Counted from the first letter of the stretch, positions 53,363 through 62,098 are shown. The stretch: 64,000 nucleotides of DNA from Pseudonocardia ammonioxydans (GCF_900115005.1 NZ_FOUY01000001.1:62001-126000), one strand, 5' to 3'. The notes: a model not told the origin generated them from the sequence alone. A program made the numbers and translations.

Positions 53363-54066
53363 TTCTGCTCACCTCCACGCGCGGCGTCGGCCAGCGAGGG
53401 CAGGTCCGGTCGTTCCCCGGCCACCAGCTGGTTCATGGCGGGCTTGGGTTGCGCGCCCGGCTCGAGGTAGTTCGGGACGTCCACGGTGGGCGTGTTCTTC
53501 AGCGCGTCGAGGCGCTTGTGCTTCGGCGCGAACTTCACCGAGGACGGGATCATCGGTGTCCGGTGCCCGGACTCGGCCAGCTCCGCGGCGCGCTTCGGGC
53601 CGAGCGGCTCGTCGGAGATCTTGGCGTGGATCTTGAGGATCGCGTCGATGAGCATCTCCGGCCGCGGCGGGCAGCCGGGCAGGTACATGTCCACCGGCAC
53701 GACGTGGTCGACGCCCTGGACGATCGCGTAGTTGTTGAACATGCCGCCCGAGCTGGCGCACACGCCCATCGCCAGCACCCAGCGGGGCTCGGGCATCTGG
53801 TCGTAGATCTGGCGCAGGACCGGCGCCATCTTATTGCTCACCCGGCCCGCGACGATCATCAGGTCGGCCTGGCGCGGTGAGGCGCGGAAGACCTCCATCC
53901 CGAACCGGGCGAGGTCGTAGCGCGGTGCACCGGTGGTCATCATCTCGATGGCGCAGCAGGCCAGGCCGAACGTGGCAGGCCAGAGCGACGACTTCCGGGT
54001 CCAGTTGACCAGCTTCTCGACGCTGGTCAGCAGGACACCGCTGGGCAGGTTCTCCTCGAGTCCCAT
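53359..54066 (-). CDS. nuoB: NADH-quinone oxidoreductase subunit B
   Basis: A 235-residue subunit carrying cluster N2, the last iron-sulfur centre before quinone. Ligands are the adjacent pair C37-C38 in [11 protein letters not shown], then [10 protein letters not shown] and [13 protein letters not shown] ~70-residue C-terminal tail past the last motif ([15 protein letters not shown]...) is typical of actinobacterial forms. The ATG at 54066 lies one base after the nuoA stop; a longer frame is rejected. Confidence 0.97.
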   Translation of the reverse strand: MGLEENLPSGVLLTSVEKLVNWTRKSSLWPATFGLACCAIEMMTTGAPRYDLARFGMEVFRASPRQADLMIVAGRVSNKMAPVLRQIYDQMPEPRWVLAMGVCASSGGMFNNYAIVQGVDHVVPVDMYLPGCPPRPEMLIDAILKIHAKISDEPLGPKRAAELAESGHRTPMIPSSVKFAPKHKRLDALKNTPTVDVPNYLEPGAQPKPAMNQLVAGERPDLPSLADAARGGEQK

Positions 54067-54067
54067 C

Positions 54068-54433
54068 TCAGCTCCACTCGAGCCCGCCGCGCCGCCACTC
54101 GTAGGCGTACGCGAAAGCGATCGTGGCGATGTAGAGCGTGATGGCCACGAACCCGAACACACCGACGGAATCCGCGATGACGGCGTACGGGTACATGAAC
54201 ACCAGCTCGATGTCGAACAGGATGAACAACATCGCCGTGAGGTAGTAGGCGACCGGGATGCGACCGCCGCCGACGACCGGTTGCGGCGACGGCTCGATGC
54301 CGCACTCGTAGGAGTCCAGCTTCGCCCGGTTGAACCGGCGCGGACCGATCAGCGGTGCGGCGGCGACCGAGAACACCGCGAAGCCTGCCGCCAACACGAA
54401 CAGCAGGACTAGCGGGAGATAGGCATCGAGCAT
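54068..54433 (-). CDS. nuoA: NADH-quinone oxidoreductase subunit A
   Basis: A 121-residue three-helix subunit, first gene of the 14-gene nuo operon (54433 down to 38296). The quinone-site loop is [19 protein letters not shown], with the conserved Cys, and helix 2 holds [13 protein letters not shown]. The ATG at 54433 lies about 190 bp from a Rex-type operator at 54621-54638, so a long leader or further control elements are likely. Confidence 0.95.
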   Translation of the reverse strand: MLDAYLPLVLLFVLAAGFAVFSVAAAPLIGPRRFNRAKLDSYECGIEPSPQPVVGGGRIPVAYYLTAMLFILFDIELVFMYPYAVIADSVGVFGFVAITLYIATIAFAYAYEWRRGGLEWS

Positions 54434-54557
54434 CCGTACACCTTCGTAGTCGTGCGGCCACCGCCGTTGGTGGTGATCGACAAGCCGGTCGGCTGGACCC
54501 TATGTCCGCCACCGTGTGACGAAGAACCCAGGCGAGCCTTACCTGATACGGGACACA

Positions 54558-54571
54558 GATCACCTGTGATC
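54558..54571. promoter_or_regulatory. Second inverted repeat in the nuo upstream region
   Basis: GATCAC at 54558-54563 and GTGATC at 54566-54571 are a perfect six-base inverted pair with a two-base spacer. It lies between the Rex-type site and nuoA and could bind another regulator. I cannot match it to a known operator. Confidence 0.35.
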
Positions 54572-54620
54572 CATATCGATGCTGGTCGGGCCCCTCCGCT
54601 CGGTGTGTCGATCACAACGC

Positions 54621-54638
54621 TTGTGAAAAACTTCACGA
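54621..54638. promoter_or_regulatory. Rex-type operator upstream of nuoA
   Basis: The 18 bases TTGTGAA-AAAC-TTCACGA match the actinobacterial Rex operator TTGTGAANNNNTTCACAA at 13 of 14 defined positions. Rex is a repressor that leaves DNA when NADH is high, and it is known to control respiratory genes in Streptomyces. The site also overlaps a second inverted pair, TCACAA-CGC-TTGTGA, at 54612-54626. Placement between menG and nuoA fits redox control of complex I. Confidence 0.72.
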
Positions 54639-54723
54639 ACGTCACGAGGGAGTGTAGGACGTCCGGTGGCGTGCGGGCGACCCACCCGTGCCGGATCGGC
54701 GGAACCGTTGCGGCACAGCACGA

Positions 54724-54754
54724 CGCCCGCCGGTCCGAAGGGGACGGGCGGGCG
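54724..54754 (-). terminator. Hairpin after menG
   Basis: CGCCCGCCGGTCC at 54724-54736 pairs at 12 of 13 positions with 54742-54754 around a five-base loop. It begins 16 bases past the menG stop, in the menG direction, and should keep menG transcription from running into nuo. Confidence 0.7.
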
Positions 54755-54770
54755 CTGTGGAGAAGGACGG

Positions 54771-55463
54771 TCAGGCGGGCTTGCGGGCCCGGTGCAGGGC
54801 GACGGCACCGACCGTCAGGTTCTGCCACGCGACCCGCTCCCATCCCGCGTCGGCGATCGTGCGCGCGAGGGCGGGCTGGTCCGGCCAGTCGCGGATCGAC
54901 TCGGTGAGGTACAGGTACGCCTCGGGGCTCGAGGACACGGTGCGAGCGACCGCGGGCAGCACGTGCCCGAGCACGACGCCCTGGTAGAGCGCCCGGAACG
55001 GCGCCCAGGTCGGCGTCGAGAACTCGCAGACGACCAGCCGGCCCCCGGGGCGGGTGACCCGGGCCATCTCGCGCAGCCCGGCCACGGTGTCGCGCACGTT
55101 GCGCAGCCCGAAGGAGATCGTGACGGCGTCGAAGGAGTCGTCGGCGAACGGCAGGTGCAGCGCGTCGGCGGCGACCTTGGGGACGTCGCGGTGGCCCCCG
55201 GCCCGCAGCATGCCCAGCGAGAAGTCGGCGGCGACGCACCAGGCGCCGTCCCGGGCGAGCTCGACGGTGGACACAGCGGTGCCGGCGGCCAGGTCCAGCA
55301 CCCGCTCGCCCGGCTGCAGGTCCAGCGCGCGACGCGTCCGGGACCGCCAGTAGCGGTCCTGACCGCCGCTCATCGCCGTGTTGGTCAGGTCGTAGCGCCG
55401 GGCGACGCCGTCGAACATGCGGGCGACGTCGTGCGGGTCCTTGTCGAGCTCGGCGCGGGACAC
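54771..55463 (-). CDS. menG: Demethylmenaquinone methyltransferase
   Basis: A 230-residue UbiE/MenG methyltransferase, which performs the last step of menaquinone synthesis. SAM motif I is [17 protein letters not shown] and the acidic strand is [15 protein letters not shown]. Family signatures are [16 protein letters not shown], then [20 protein letters not shown] and [14 protein letters not shown]. The GTG at 55463 is set by a TAGGCT box seven bases upstream (leaderless). The much longer frame to 56564 is rejected. It sits directly upstream of the nuo region and shares the strand. Confidence 0.95.
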   Translation of the reverse strand: MSRAELDKDPHDVARMFDGVARRYDLTNTAMSGGQDRYWRSRTRRALDLQPGERVLDLAAGTAVSTVELARDGAWCVAADFSLGMLRAGGHRDVPKVAADALHLPFADDSFDAVTISFGLRNVRDTVAGLREMARVTRPGGRLVVCEFSTPTWAPFRALYQGVVLGHVLPAVARTVSSSPEAYLYLTESIRDWPDQPALARTIADAGWERVAWQNLTVGAVALHRARKPA

Positions 55464-55470
55464 GCCGTCG

Positions 55471-55476
55471 AGCCTA
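55471..55476 (-). promoter_or_regulatory. -10 box TAGGCT of leaderless menG
   Basis: TAGGCT on the minus strand followed by seven bases and the GTG at 55463. There is no ribosome site in the gap. Confidence 0.55.
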
Positions 55477-55489
55477 CGCAGCGGGCGGC

Positions 55490-56062
55490 TCAGCCGCCGA
55501 AGTGCTCCCGCAGCACCTCGCGCAGCCCGGCCAGGTACTCGGCCCGCACCCGGGCGGCCGTGCCCGGCCACTCGTGTTCCGGGGTGCTGACGCCGGTGCC
55601 CGGCCCGGTGAACGCACCCATGCCGTGCAGGGCGATCCACCGGTGGTCGTAGTCGTGCGGGGCGGTCCGGTCCCAGGCGACACCGCGGATCCCGGCGCGC
55701 CGGACCCGGGCCGGGTCGGCGAAGGCCCACCGGTTCACCGGCTCGCCGAAACGCTCGCGCAGCACGCCCAGCGCCGCGGCCGCCGACGGGTCGGTGCAGC
55801 GGGTCGCGTCGAAGCGGGCGCGGACCTGCGCGGCGTAGAACCAGGCCGCGGCCTCGGCGGGCTCCCCGGCGGCGAGCAGGTTCTCGGACAGGGCGGAGAG
55901 CACCGGCGGCGGCACCCGGTGCGGTGCGGCCAGCACCTCGGCCCTGGCCGCCGAGCGGACCGCGGGGTTGCGGTCGAGGAGACGGTGGATCAGTGCGACC
56001 GCCGCCGAGGTGTCGACCCCGGCGAGCTCGCCCTGCGGTGCGACGACGATCGGCGTGTGCAT
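55490..56062 (-). CDS. Hypothetical protein (190 aa) in the men cluster
   Basis: I do not recognise this 190-residue soluble protein. It looks helical in the first half ([20 protein letters not shown], then [20 protein letters not shown]). It becomes aromatic and charged in the second half ([34 protein letters not shown]). The composition is that of a folded protein, unlike the shadow frames. The ATG at 56062 is the only good start. It lies 26 bp upstream of menG, which has its own promoter, and downstream of the mgtA-like gene. Confidence 0.65.
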   Translation of the reverse strand: MHTPIVVAPQGELAGVDTSAAVALIHRLLDRNPAVRSAARAEVLAAPHRVPPPVLSALSENLLAAGEPAEAAAWFYAAQVRARFDATRCTDPSAAAALGVLRERFGEPVNRWAFADPARVRRAGIRGVAWDRTAPHDYDHRWIALHGMGAFTGPGTGVSTPEHEWPGTAARVRAEYLAGLREVLREHFGG

Positions 56063-56160
56063 GCCGCACAGCCTGCGGCGGGCCCGCCGGTGGGCGGATC
56101 CGCACGACTACGGACGCAGCCGTGCCCCCCACCGCCGGCCACGCCCGGGCGGACCGTGGT

Positions 56161-57324
56161 TCAGGCCGCCGCGATCCGGGCCGGGGCGACCGGGCCGAGC
56201 ACCTGTGCGTAGTGGGCGAGCAGCTCGTCGCCGACCGCGGTCCAGGTGCGGCGCAGCACCGACTGCCGGGCGGCGGCACCGAACACCCGGTTGCGGTCCG
56301 GGTCGCAGAGCGCGGTGACCGCGTCGAGCAGCGCCCGGTCGGCCTCGTCGGTCGCGGGGTCCCCGGCGGTGCCGCCGTCGGGCCGCGGCGCGACGAGGTA
56401 GCCGGTGCGGCCGTCGAGGACGAGGTCGCGCGGGCCGCCCGCGTCCGGCGCGACCACCGGGACACCGGAGGCCAGCGCCTCCTGCACCGCCTGGCAGAAC
56501 GTCTCCGCCTGTCCGGTGTGGACGAACACGTCGAGGCTCGCGTAGATCGCCGCGAGCTCGTCACCGCCGCGCTGGCCGAGGAACGCCGCCGCGGGCAGCC
56601 GCTCCTGCAGTTCCCCGGCGGCCGGCCCGTCGCCGACCACCACCAGCCGGGTCCCGGGCAGCTCGCCGAGCACGGCGAGGCGTTCCACCTGCTTCTCCGG
56701 GGCCAGCCGGCCGACGAACCCGATCAGCCGCTCGCCGCCGGGGGCGAGCCGGGCGCGCAGCGCGTCGCTGCGCCGGGACGGGGTGAACCGGCGGGTGTCG
56801 ACACCGCGGGCCCACTGGTGCACCCGGGGCACGCCGCGCTCGCGCAGCGCGCCGGTCGCCCAGCTCGACGGCGCGAGCGTGCGGTCGGCCATCGAGTGCA
56901 GCCGGCAGGTCCACCGCCAGGCGGCCCGGGCGGTCAGGCCCAGGCCGTAGGACGAGGCGAACCCGGCGACGTCGGTCTGGTAGATCGCGACCGTGGGGAT
57001 GCCCAGCCGCCGGGCCGCCGCCAGCCCCCGCGCGCCCACGACGAACGGGGCCGCCAGGTGCACGACGTCCGGGCGGAACGCGCGCAGCGCGGTGAGGATC
57101 CGGCGGCTCGGGACACCGACCGGCATCGAGTTGACCACCGGCAGCCCGACGGCCGGGATCCGGACGACCGGGACGCCGTCGTACTCGGCGGGTTCACCGG
57201 TCCCGGGGGCGATCACGAGCACGTCGTGACCGTGGGCGCGCAGGTGCTCGCACACCCGCAGCACCGAGTTGGTCACGCCGTTGACCACCGGCAGGAAGCA
57301 TTCCGAGACGATTGCGACGCGCAC
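56161..57324 (-). CDS. GT4 glycosyltransferase, MgtA-like
   Basis: A 387-residue GT-B fold retaining glycosyltransferase of family 4. The N-terminal Rossmann domain starts [20 protein letters not shown]. The acceptor-side motif [16 protein letters not shown] follows. The C-terminal donor site has [12 protein letters not shown] and the E-x7-E pair in [19 protein letters not shown]. Its neighbourhood (menG, DUF3592, menD) is that of M. tuberculosis Rv0557 (mgtA), a GDP-mannose-dependent mannosyltransferase of membrane glycolipids. That is the likeliest role, but the donor sugar is not proven here. The GTG at 57324 matches the motif; longer frames run through a tandem repeat. Confidence 0.88.
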   Translation of the reverse strand: MRVAIVSECFLPVVNGVTNSVLRVCEHLRAHGHDVLVIAPGTGEPAEYDGVPVVRIPAVGLPVVNSMPVGVPSRRILTALRAFRPDVVHLAAPFVVGARGLAAARRLGIPTVAIYQTDVAGFASSYGLGLTARAAWRWTCRLHSMADRTLAPSSWATGALRERGVPRVHQWARGVDTRRFTPSRRSDALRARLAPGGERLIGFVGRLAPEKQVERLAVLGELPGTRLVVVGDGPAAGELQERLPAAAFLGQRGGDELAAIYASLDVFVHTGQAETFCQAVQEALASGVPVVAPDAGGPRDLVLDGRTGYLVAPRPDGGTAGDPATDEADRALLDAVTALCDPDRNRVFGAAARQSVLRRTWTAVGDELLAHYAQVLGPVAPARIAAA

Positions 57325-57401
57325 GGTGCGACAGTGCCGGTGGCGGGACGCGGGGCCCCGACCACGGCGTGAGCAGCCGCCCAACCCTCGGGGAACATCC
57401 G

Positions 57402-57533
57402 GTGGGCGGAGCCTGGGCGGGCACATCGACACTGCGTGGGCGGAGCCGGGGCAGGCACATGACACCGGGTGGGCGGAGCCGGGCGGGCACATCGACACCG
57501 CGTGGGCGGAGCCGGGCGGGCACATGACACCGC
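57402..57533. repeat. Tandem repeat, four 32-34-bp units
   Basis: Units at 57402-57435, 57436-57468, 57469-57501 and 57502-57533 each begin GTGGGCGGAGCC and continue with GGGCGGGCACAT. Two forms alternate, one with CACATCGACAC and one with CACATGACAC, so the array may also be read as two ~66-bp units. It lies in the divergent gap between the mgtA-like and IMPase genes. Minus-strand frames across it give only a monotonous CPPGSAH peptide. Confidence 0.85.
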
Positions 57534-57611
57534 GTGAGTTGGCGTGCCCGGCACGGCACGGTCACCTCACGGTCGCGGCCGGGTCATCCCCCGCCCGGAC
57601 ACTCGGTCCGC

Positions 57612-58430
57612 ATGACGGCCGTCCCGCACACCGCCCGATCCGCGCACCCGGTCGACCCGGCGCTGCTCTCCCGCGCCCTGGAGACGGCGGGCAGGCTGGC
57701 CAACGACGCCGCCGAGGTGATCGCGGCGACGCTCGGCGGCGAGCCCGGCGACCGGTCCGGGCACGCGGTGAAGGCGAACCCGTTCGACTGGGTGACCGAC
57801 ACCGACCGGACGCTGGAGCGGCACACCCGCCGGGTGCTGGGCAGCGAGTTCCCCGGCTTCCCAGTCGTCGGCGAGGAGTACGGGGCGGACCGGGGCGCGG
57901 CCGAGGCGCCGATGCGGTGGGTCGTGGACCCGGTGGACGGCACGGCCAACTTCGTCGCCGGGCTGCCGTGGTGTGCGTACAGCCTGGCCCTGGTCGACGG
58001 CGACGGGCCGGCCGTCGGCGTCGTCGCCGACCCGGGGCGCGGGCAGATCTACGCCGCGGCCCGCGGGCGCGGGTTCCGGGCCAACGGGGTCGCGGTCCCG
58101 CCGTCACCGGTGTCGCGGCTGGCCGGCGCGCTGGTGTGCGCCGAGGACCCGGACGCCGGCTTCCTCGCCCGCTGCCGGGCCGCGCACGCGGGGGTCCGGG
58201 TGCTCGGCTCCGCGGCGCTGGCGATCACCCAGGTGGCGCTGGGGAACGCCGTCGCGGCCGTGCTGACCCGCTACCACGAGTGGGACGTCGCGGGCGCGCT
58301 CTGCCTGGCCACCGAGGCCGGTGCGCTGGTCCTGGACCGCGACGGCCGGGCCGGGCCGATGCCCGCCGACGGGATGCTCGTCGTCGCACCCCAGGTGGCC
58401 GCGGACGTGTGCGCGCTGTGGGCGGACTGA
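57612..58430 (+). CDS. Inositol-monophosphatase-family phosphatase
   Basis: A 272-residue Mg-dependent phosphatase of the IMPase/FBPase-like superfamily. The metal ligands are in VVGEEYGAD (E88, E89) and WVVDPVDGTANF (D106, D109). The C-terminal HEWDVAGALCLATEAG completes the site. The substrate could be inositol, histidinol or a sugar phosphate. The placement beside an mgtA-like gene makes inositol-lipid or mannoside metabolism attractive, but the repeat gap separates them. ATG at 57612. Converges on the DUF3592 gene, seven bp away. Confidence 0.9.
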   Translation: MTAVPHTARSAHPVDPALLSRALETAGRLANDAAEVIAATLGGEPGDRSGHAVKANPFDWVTDTDRTLERHTRRVLGSEFPGFPVVGEEYGADRGAAEAPMRWVVDPVDGTANFVAGLPWCAYSLALVDGDGPAVGVVADPGRGQIYAAARGRGFRANGVAVPPSPVSRLAGALVCAEDPDAGFLARCRAAHAGVRVLGSAALAITQVALGNAVAAVLTRYHEWDVAGALCLATEAGALVLDRDGRAGPMPADGMLVVAPQVAADVCALWAD

Positions 58431-58437
58431 CCCCGGG

Positions 58438-58935
58438 TCACCCCCTGGCCGCGGTCCGGCCGACCTTCCGGTCGCGCCGCCGGCGCAGGGCCACGTAGGC
58501 CGGGCCGAACACCACGCCGACCACCGCGATCCCCCCGGCGATGGGCAGGATCCCGTCCACCGCGGTCCGGCCCGCCACCCGGACCCGGGTCGGCTCGGTG
58601 GTGTCGTACTCGACGTAGATGTTCTCGCCCGGGGTCAGGCCGACCGGGTAGTGGATCCCCGACGCCGGGGTCTGCAGGCGGCCCTCGTCGTCGACGAACC
58701 GCACGACCGAGCGCCAGTAGTCCGAGCCCTCGAGCACGGTGGCCGCGGTGGTGGCGCGGTTGGCCTCGATCCGGAAGTCGTCGAGGAACGCGCCGCCGAG
58801 CGCGATCAGGGCGAGCACGACGAGCGTGCACCCGATGCCCGCGACGAACTCCGGGACGCGGTAGCGGACCCGCCCCAGCAGACGACTCGCCAGGGCCCGG
58901 GTCTCGGTCAGCACGTCGCCGGTCGGACTGGTCAC
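58438..58935 (-). CDS. DUF3592 membrane protein
   Basis: A 165-residue protein with two membrane helices (residues ~30-55 and ~128-150) enclosing an extracytoplasmic DUF3592 domain. The domain reads TTAATVLEGSDYWRSVVRFV, then ASGIHYPVGLTPGENIYVEY and a DTTEPTRVRV strand. The ends are basic (RRRDRKVGRTAARG). It is the positional match of M. tuberculosis Rv0556. Function unknown. The GTG at 58935 is supported by a TAGAAT box eight bases upstream. Confidence 0.82.
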   Translation of the reverse strand: MTSPTGDVLTETRALASRLLGRVRYRVPEFVAGIGCTLVVLALIALGGAFLDDFRIEANRATTAATVLEGSDYWRSVVRFVDDEGRLQTPASGIHYPVGLTPGENIYVEYDTTEPTRVRVAGRTAVDGILPIAGGIAVVGVVFGPAYVALRRRRDRKVGRTAARG

Positions 58936-58943
58936 GGCGAGCG

Positions 58944-58949
58944 ATTCTA
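58944..58949 (-). promoter_or_regulatory. -10 box TAGAAT of the DUF3592 gene
   Basis: TAGAAT on the minus strand, eight bases before the GTG at 58935, the closest to a consensus -10 in this set. Confidence 0.6.
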
Positions 58950-59031
58950 GGGAGCCTCCCGGCCGGTCCCCGCCACCCGGGTGTGTCCGGTACCTCGTCG
59001 GGCACGCACCGCGTGACCGCATCGGGTTGCC

Positions 59032-59037
59032 TACTCT
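59032..59037 (+). promoter_or_regulatory. -10 box TACTCT of leaderless isochorismate synthase gene
   Basis: TACTCT is followed by six bases and the GTG at 59044. This promoter faces away from the DUF3592 promoter at 58944-58949, about 85 bp away. Confidence 0.6.
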
Positions 59038-59043
59038 CGGGGT

Positions 59044-60294
59044 GTGACTGTCGCACCGGCCACCACCGCGCTGCGCGTCCGCACCCGTGAGCTGCGGCTC
59101 GACGGGCCGCTGCTGGACGTGCTGCCCGGCGACTCCGGCGAGCTGTCCTGGGTGCGTGGCGACGAGGGCCTGGTCGGCTGGGGCGAGGCCGCGCGGTTCG
59201 CCGGCGCGGGCCCGGAGCGGTTCGCCGAGGCGGACCGCTGGTGGCGTTCCCTGGTGGACGGGCTCGACGCCGGTTCCTACCGCGACGAGGTCGGGTTGCC
59301 CGGTACCGGTGCCGTCGCGTTCGCCTCGTTCACCTTCGACGGCGGCTCGGCCGGCTCGGTGCTCGTGGTGCCGCGCGTGGTCGTCGGACGGCGGGGTGAC
59401 CGCGCCTGGCTCACCGAGATCACCCCAGCCGGCGAGCCGGCGCCGGGGGCCGCACTGCCGGTGCCGTCGCCGGTCCGGGCAGGCGGCCGGCTGCGCTACG
59501 CCGACGGCGAGGTCGCCGCCCACCGCTACCGCGGTGCGGTCGCCGAGGCCGTGCGCCGGATGCGCGCCGGCGAGCTGGAGAAGGTGGTGCTCGCCCACGA
59601 CCTGCTCGCACACGCCGACACCGACCTCGACCCCCGGTTCCTGCTGCACGGGCTGGCGCAGCGCTACCCGACCTGCTGGAGCTTCGCCGTCGACGGCCTG
59701 GTCGGGGCGACCCCGGAGCTGCTGCTGCGGCTCGACGGCCGGACCGTGGAGTCCCGGGTGCTCGCCGGGACGATGTGGCCCTCCGGCGACACCGACGTCG
59801 GTGCCGCGCTCGCCGGGTCCGCGAAGGACCTGCGCGAGCACGCCTACGCCGTCGACTCGCTCGCCTGCTCGCTGCGTCCGCTGGTCGCCGACCTGCAGGT
59901 CCCCGAGACGCCCTCGGTGCTGACCCTGCCGAACGTGTCGCACCTGGCCAGCGACGTCCGCGCCCGGCTCGACCCGGAGCGGCCGGTCTCGTTGCTGACC
60001 CTGCTGGAGGCCGTGCACCCGACCGCGGCCGTCGGCGGGACACCGACCCCGGACGCGACCGCGCTGATCCGGCAGATCGAGGGCCTCGACCGGGGCCGCT
60101 ACGCCGGCCCCGTCGGTTACGTCGACGCCGACGGCGGCGGCGAGGTGGGCATCGCGCTGCGCTGCGCCGAGCTGGACGGGCGGACCGCGCGATTGTTCGC
60201 CGGGTGCGGGATCGTCGCCGACTCCGACCCGGACGCCGAGGTGCGCGAGGCCGCCGCCAAGATGCGCGCCGTCCGCGACGCCCTCGCGGGCTGA
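59044..60294 (+). CDS. menF: Isochorismate synthase
   Basis: A 416-residue chorismate-utilising enzyme, which turns chorismate into isochorismate, the entry to menaquinone. Conserved blocks are RMRAGELEKVVLAHDLLA, LVGATPELLLRLDGRTVESR, LPNVSHLASDVRARL, and HPTAAVGGTPTPDATALI. The C-terminal AGCGIVADSDPDAEVREA holds the Mg/acid residues. MenD adjacency favours menaquinone rather than siderophore use. GTG start at 59044, leaderless. It converges on menD across a repeat-filled 120-bp gap. Confidence 0.92.
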   Translation: MTVAPATTALRVRTRELRLDGPLLDVLPGDSGELSWVRGDEGLVGWGEAARFAGAGPERFAEADRWWRSLVDGLDAGSYRDEVGLPGTGAVAFASFTFDGGSAGSVLVVPRVVVGRRGDRAWLTEITPAGEPAPGAALPVPSPVRAGGRLRYADGEVAAHRYRGAVAEAVRRMRAGELEKVVLAHDLLAHADTDLDPRFLLHGLAQRYPTCWSFAVDGLVGATPELLLRLDGRTVESRVLAGTMWPSGDTDVGAALAGSAKDLREHAYAVDSLACSLRPLVADLQVPETPSVLTLPNVSHLASDVRARLDPERPVSLLTLLEAVHPTAAVGGTPTPDATALIRQIEGLDRGRYAGPVGYVDADGGGEVGIALRCAELDGRTARLFAGCGIVADSDPDAEVREAAAKMRAVRDALAG

Positions 60295-60332
60295 CCCCAC
60301 CTCCGGCCGGCGCCCGCCCCGCGGCCGGGCTC

Positions 60333-60416
60333 CCGGCCGGTCACAGTGACCGGCCGGTCCCGGTCCCTGGCCGGTCGCAGTCCCCGGCCGGTCGCGGTCC
60401 CCGGCCGGCCGCGGTC
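60333..60416. repeat. Short tandem repeat between menF and menD
   Basis: About five imperfect units of 16-18 bp based on CCGGCCGGTCGCAGTCC lie between the convergent stops. Each unit contains a self-complementary GGCCGG core, so the array can form several stem-loops and may act as a terminator. Confidence 0.65.
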
Positions 60417-62091
60417 AGGCCAGGGCGGTGGTGACCGTGCGGCGCAGGGCGGCGTGCGCGTCGCGCAGGCCGGAGCGGGCCGCGCGGACGCGCACCAGGC
60501 GCCGCCCCGAGCCCCTGCGGGCCGCGAGCTCGGCCGGGTCGCCGCCCCAGTCCCCGGCCTGCCACCCGGCCGCCCGGGCGAGGCCGACCAGATCGACCCC
60601 GGTGGGTGTCCCGAAGACGCGCTCGAAGGCGTGTGCGTGCTCGGGGCCGCCCTGTTCGAGCAGGTGGAAGATGCCGCCGCCGTCGTCGTCGAGCACCACG
60701 ATCGTCAGGTCCGGCTCCGGCTCGGACGGGCCGATGACCAGGCCCGTCGTGTCGTGCAGCAGCGTGAGGTCGCCGAGCAGCACCGTCGTCGGGCCGTCGT
60801 GGGCCAGCGCGGCGCCGACGGCCGTGGACACGGTCCCGTCGATGCCGGCCACCCCGCGGTTGGAGCGGAGCACGAGGCCGTCACGGGGCGCGGCGGCGAG
60901 CGCCACGTCGCGCACCGGGTTCGACGAGCCGAGGACGAGCTGCCCGCCGTCGGGCTGGGCGCCGACCAGGTCCCGGGCCAGGCGCAGGCCCGGCGCACCG
61001 TCGGCGGTGCCGTCGTCGAGGGCGGTGTCGAGGGCCTTCGACGCCGCGCGGTCGGCCGCACTCCAGGCCCAGATCCAGTCGTCGGGCGGGTCGAGCGCGG
61101 GCAGCGCGCCGACCGCGCGGACGGTGCCCGGGACGTCGGTCCACGGGGCACCGTGCGGGCCCGGGTCGGCGTAGACCTCGACGCCCGGATCGGCCAGCAG
61201 CGCCGACACCGGGCGGTGCAGCGTCGGCCTGCCCAGCACCACGACCTGCGACGGCCGCAGCTCCGGCCGGTCGAGCAGCCAGGCACCGCTGCGCATCCCG
61301 TGCGGCCACCACGCCGACGACGGCTCGGCGACCAGCGGGGCACCGCCGAGCAGGCCGGCCTCGGCGGCGGGCCCGCCGGACCCCGCGATCGCCAGGGTGC
61401 GGGCCGCCGGGTCCAGCGGCAGCGGCGGCAGCCTGCGGTCCGGGCGGGGCACCGCGGTCCAGGCCGCACCGTCCGTCCGGCCCGGCGGCACGTCCGGGCC
61501 GAGCAGGTCCTTCCCGCCGAGGGCGGCGTCGGCCGCGTCCGGGACGAGCGGCTCGGCGTAGGGCAGGTCCAGGTGCACCGGGCCCGGGGCGGCGGAGCCG
61601 GTCCCGTTCGCGGCGGCGAGCGCCCGCGCGACCCCGGCCCGCCAGCGCCGGACCTCGATGTCGTCCACCGCGCTGGGCACGGCGAGCGAGCCGGACCAGC
61701 GCACGGTCGACCCGAACAGGCCGGTCTGCGCGATCGTCTGGCTGGCGCCGCTCCCGACCAGCTCGGGCGGGCGGTCGGCGGTCAGCGCGAGCAGCGGCAC
61801 CCCGGCGTGCGCGGCCTCGAGCACGGCCGGGTGCAGGTTGGCCACCGCCGTCCCGGACGTGACGACCACCGGCACCGGGCGCCCGGACGCCAGCGACAGG
61901 CCCAGCGCGAGGAAGCCTGCCGAGCGCTCGTCGATCCGCACGTGCAGCCGGACCAGACCGAGCGCCTCCGCCCGGGCCAGCGCCAGCGCGGGCGGCGCGT
62001 TGCGCGAGCCCGGGCAGAGGACCGCGTCGGTGACGCCGGCGCGGACCAGCTCGTCCACGAGGACACGAGCCTGGGCGGTGGAGCCGTTCAC
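60415..62091 (-). CDS. menD: SEPHCHC synthase
   Basis: A 558-residue thiamine-diphosphate enzyme that joins isochorismate and 2-oxoglutarate in menaquinone synthesis. The N-terminal domain starts AQARVLVDELVRAGVTDAVL and CPGSRNAPPALALA. The C-terminal ThDP-binding part is VLLGDLTLLHDTTGL followed by TIVVLDDDGGGIFHLLEQG. Its 2-oxoglutarate substrate is also that of KorAB. The GTG at 62091 is fixed by a TAGGGT box seven bases upstream; the longer frame to 62403 is antisense to the next gene. Confidence 0.95.
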   Translation of the reverse strand: MNGSTAQARVLVDELVRAGVTDAVLCPGSRNAPPALALARAEALGLVRLHVRIDERSAGFLALGLSLASGRPVPVVVTSGTAVANLHPAVLEAAHAGVPLLALTADRPPELVGSGASQTIAQTGLFGSTVRWSGSLAVPSAVDDIEVRRWRAGVARALAAANGTGSAAPGPVHLDLPYAEPLVPDAADAALGGKDLLGPDVPPGRTDGAAWTAVPRPDRRLPPLPLDPAARTLAIAGSGGPAAEAGLLGGAPLVAEPSSAWWPHGMRSGAWLLDRPELRPSQVVVLGRPTLHRPVSALLADPGVEVYADPGPHGAPWTDVPGTVRAVGALPALDPPDDWIWAWSAADRAASKALDTALDDGTADGAPGLRLARDLVGAQPDGGQLVLGSSNPVRDVALAAAPRDGLVLRSNRGVAGIDGTVSTAVGAALAHDGPTTVLLGDLTLLHDTTGLVIGPSEPEPDLTIVVLDDDGGGIFHLLEQGGPEHAHAFERVFGTPTGVDLVGLARAAGWQAGDWGGDPAELAARRGSGRRLVRVRAARSGLRDAHAALRRTVTTALA

Positions 62092-62098
62092 GTACTCA

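Noticed and set aside
57194..57565. Minus-strand peptide with repeated CPPGSAH units
   Set aside because: Product of translating the tandem DNA repeat; the mgtA-like gene starts downstream at 57324.
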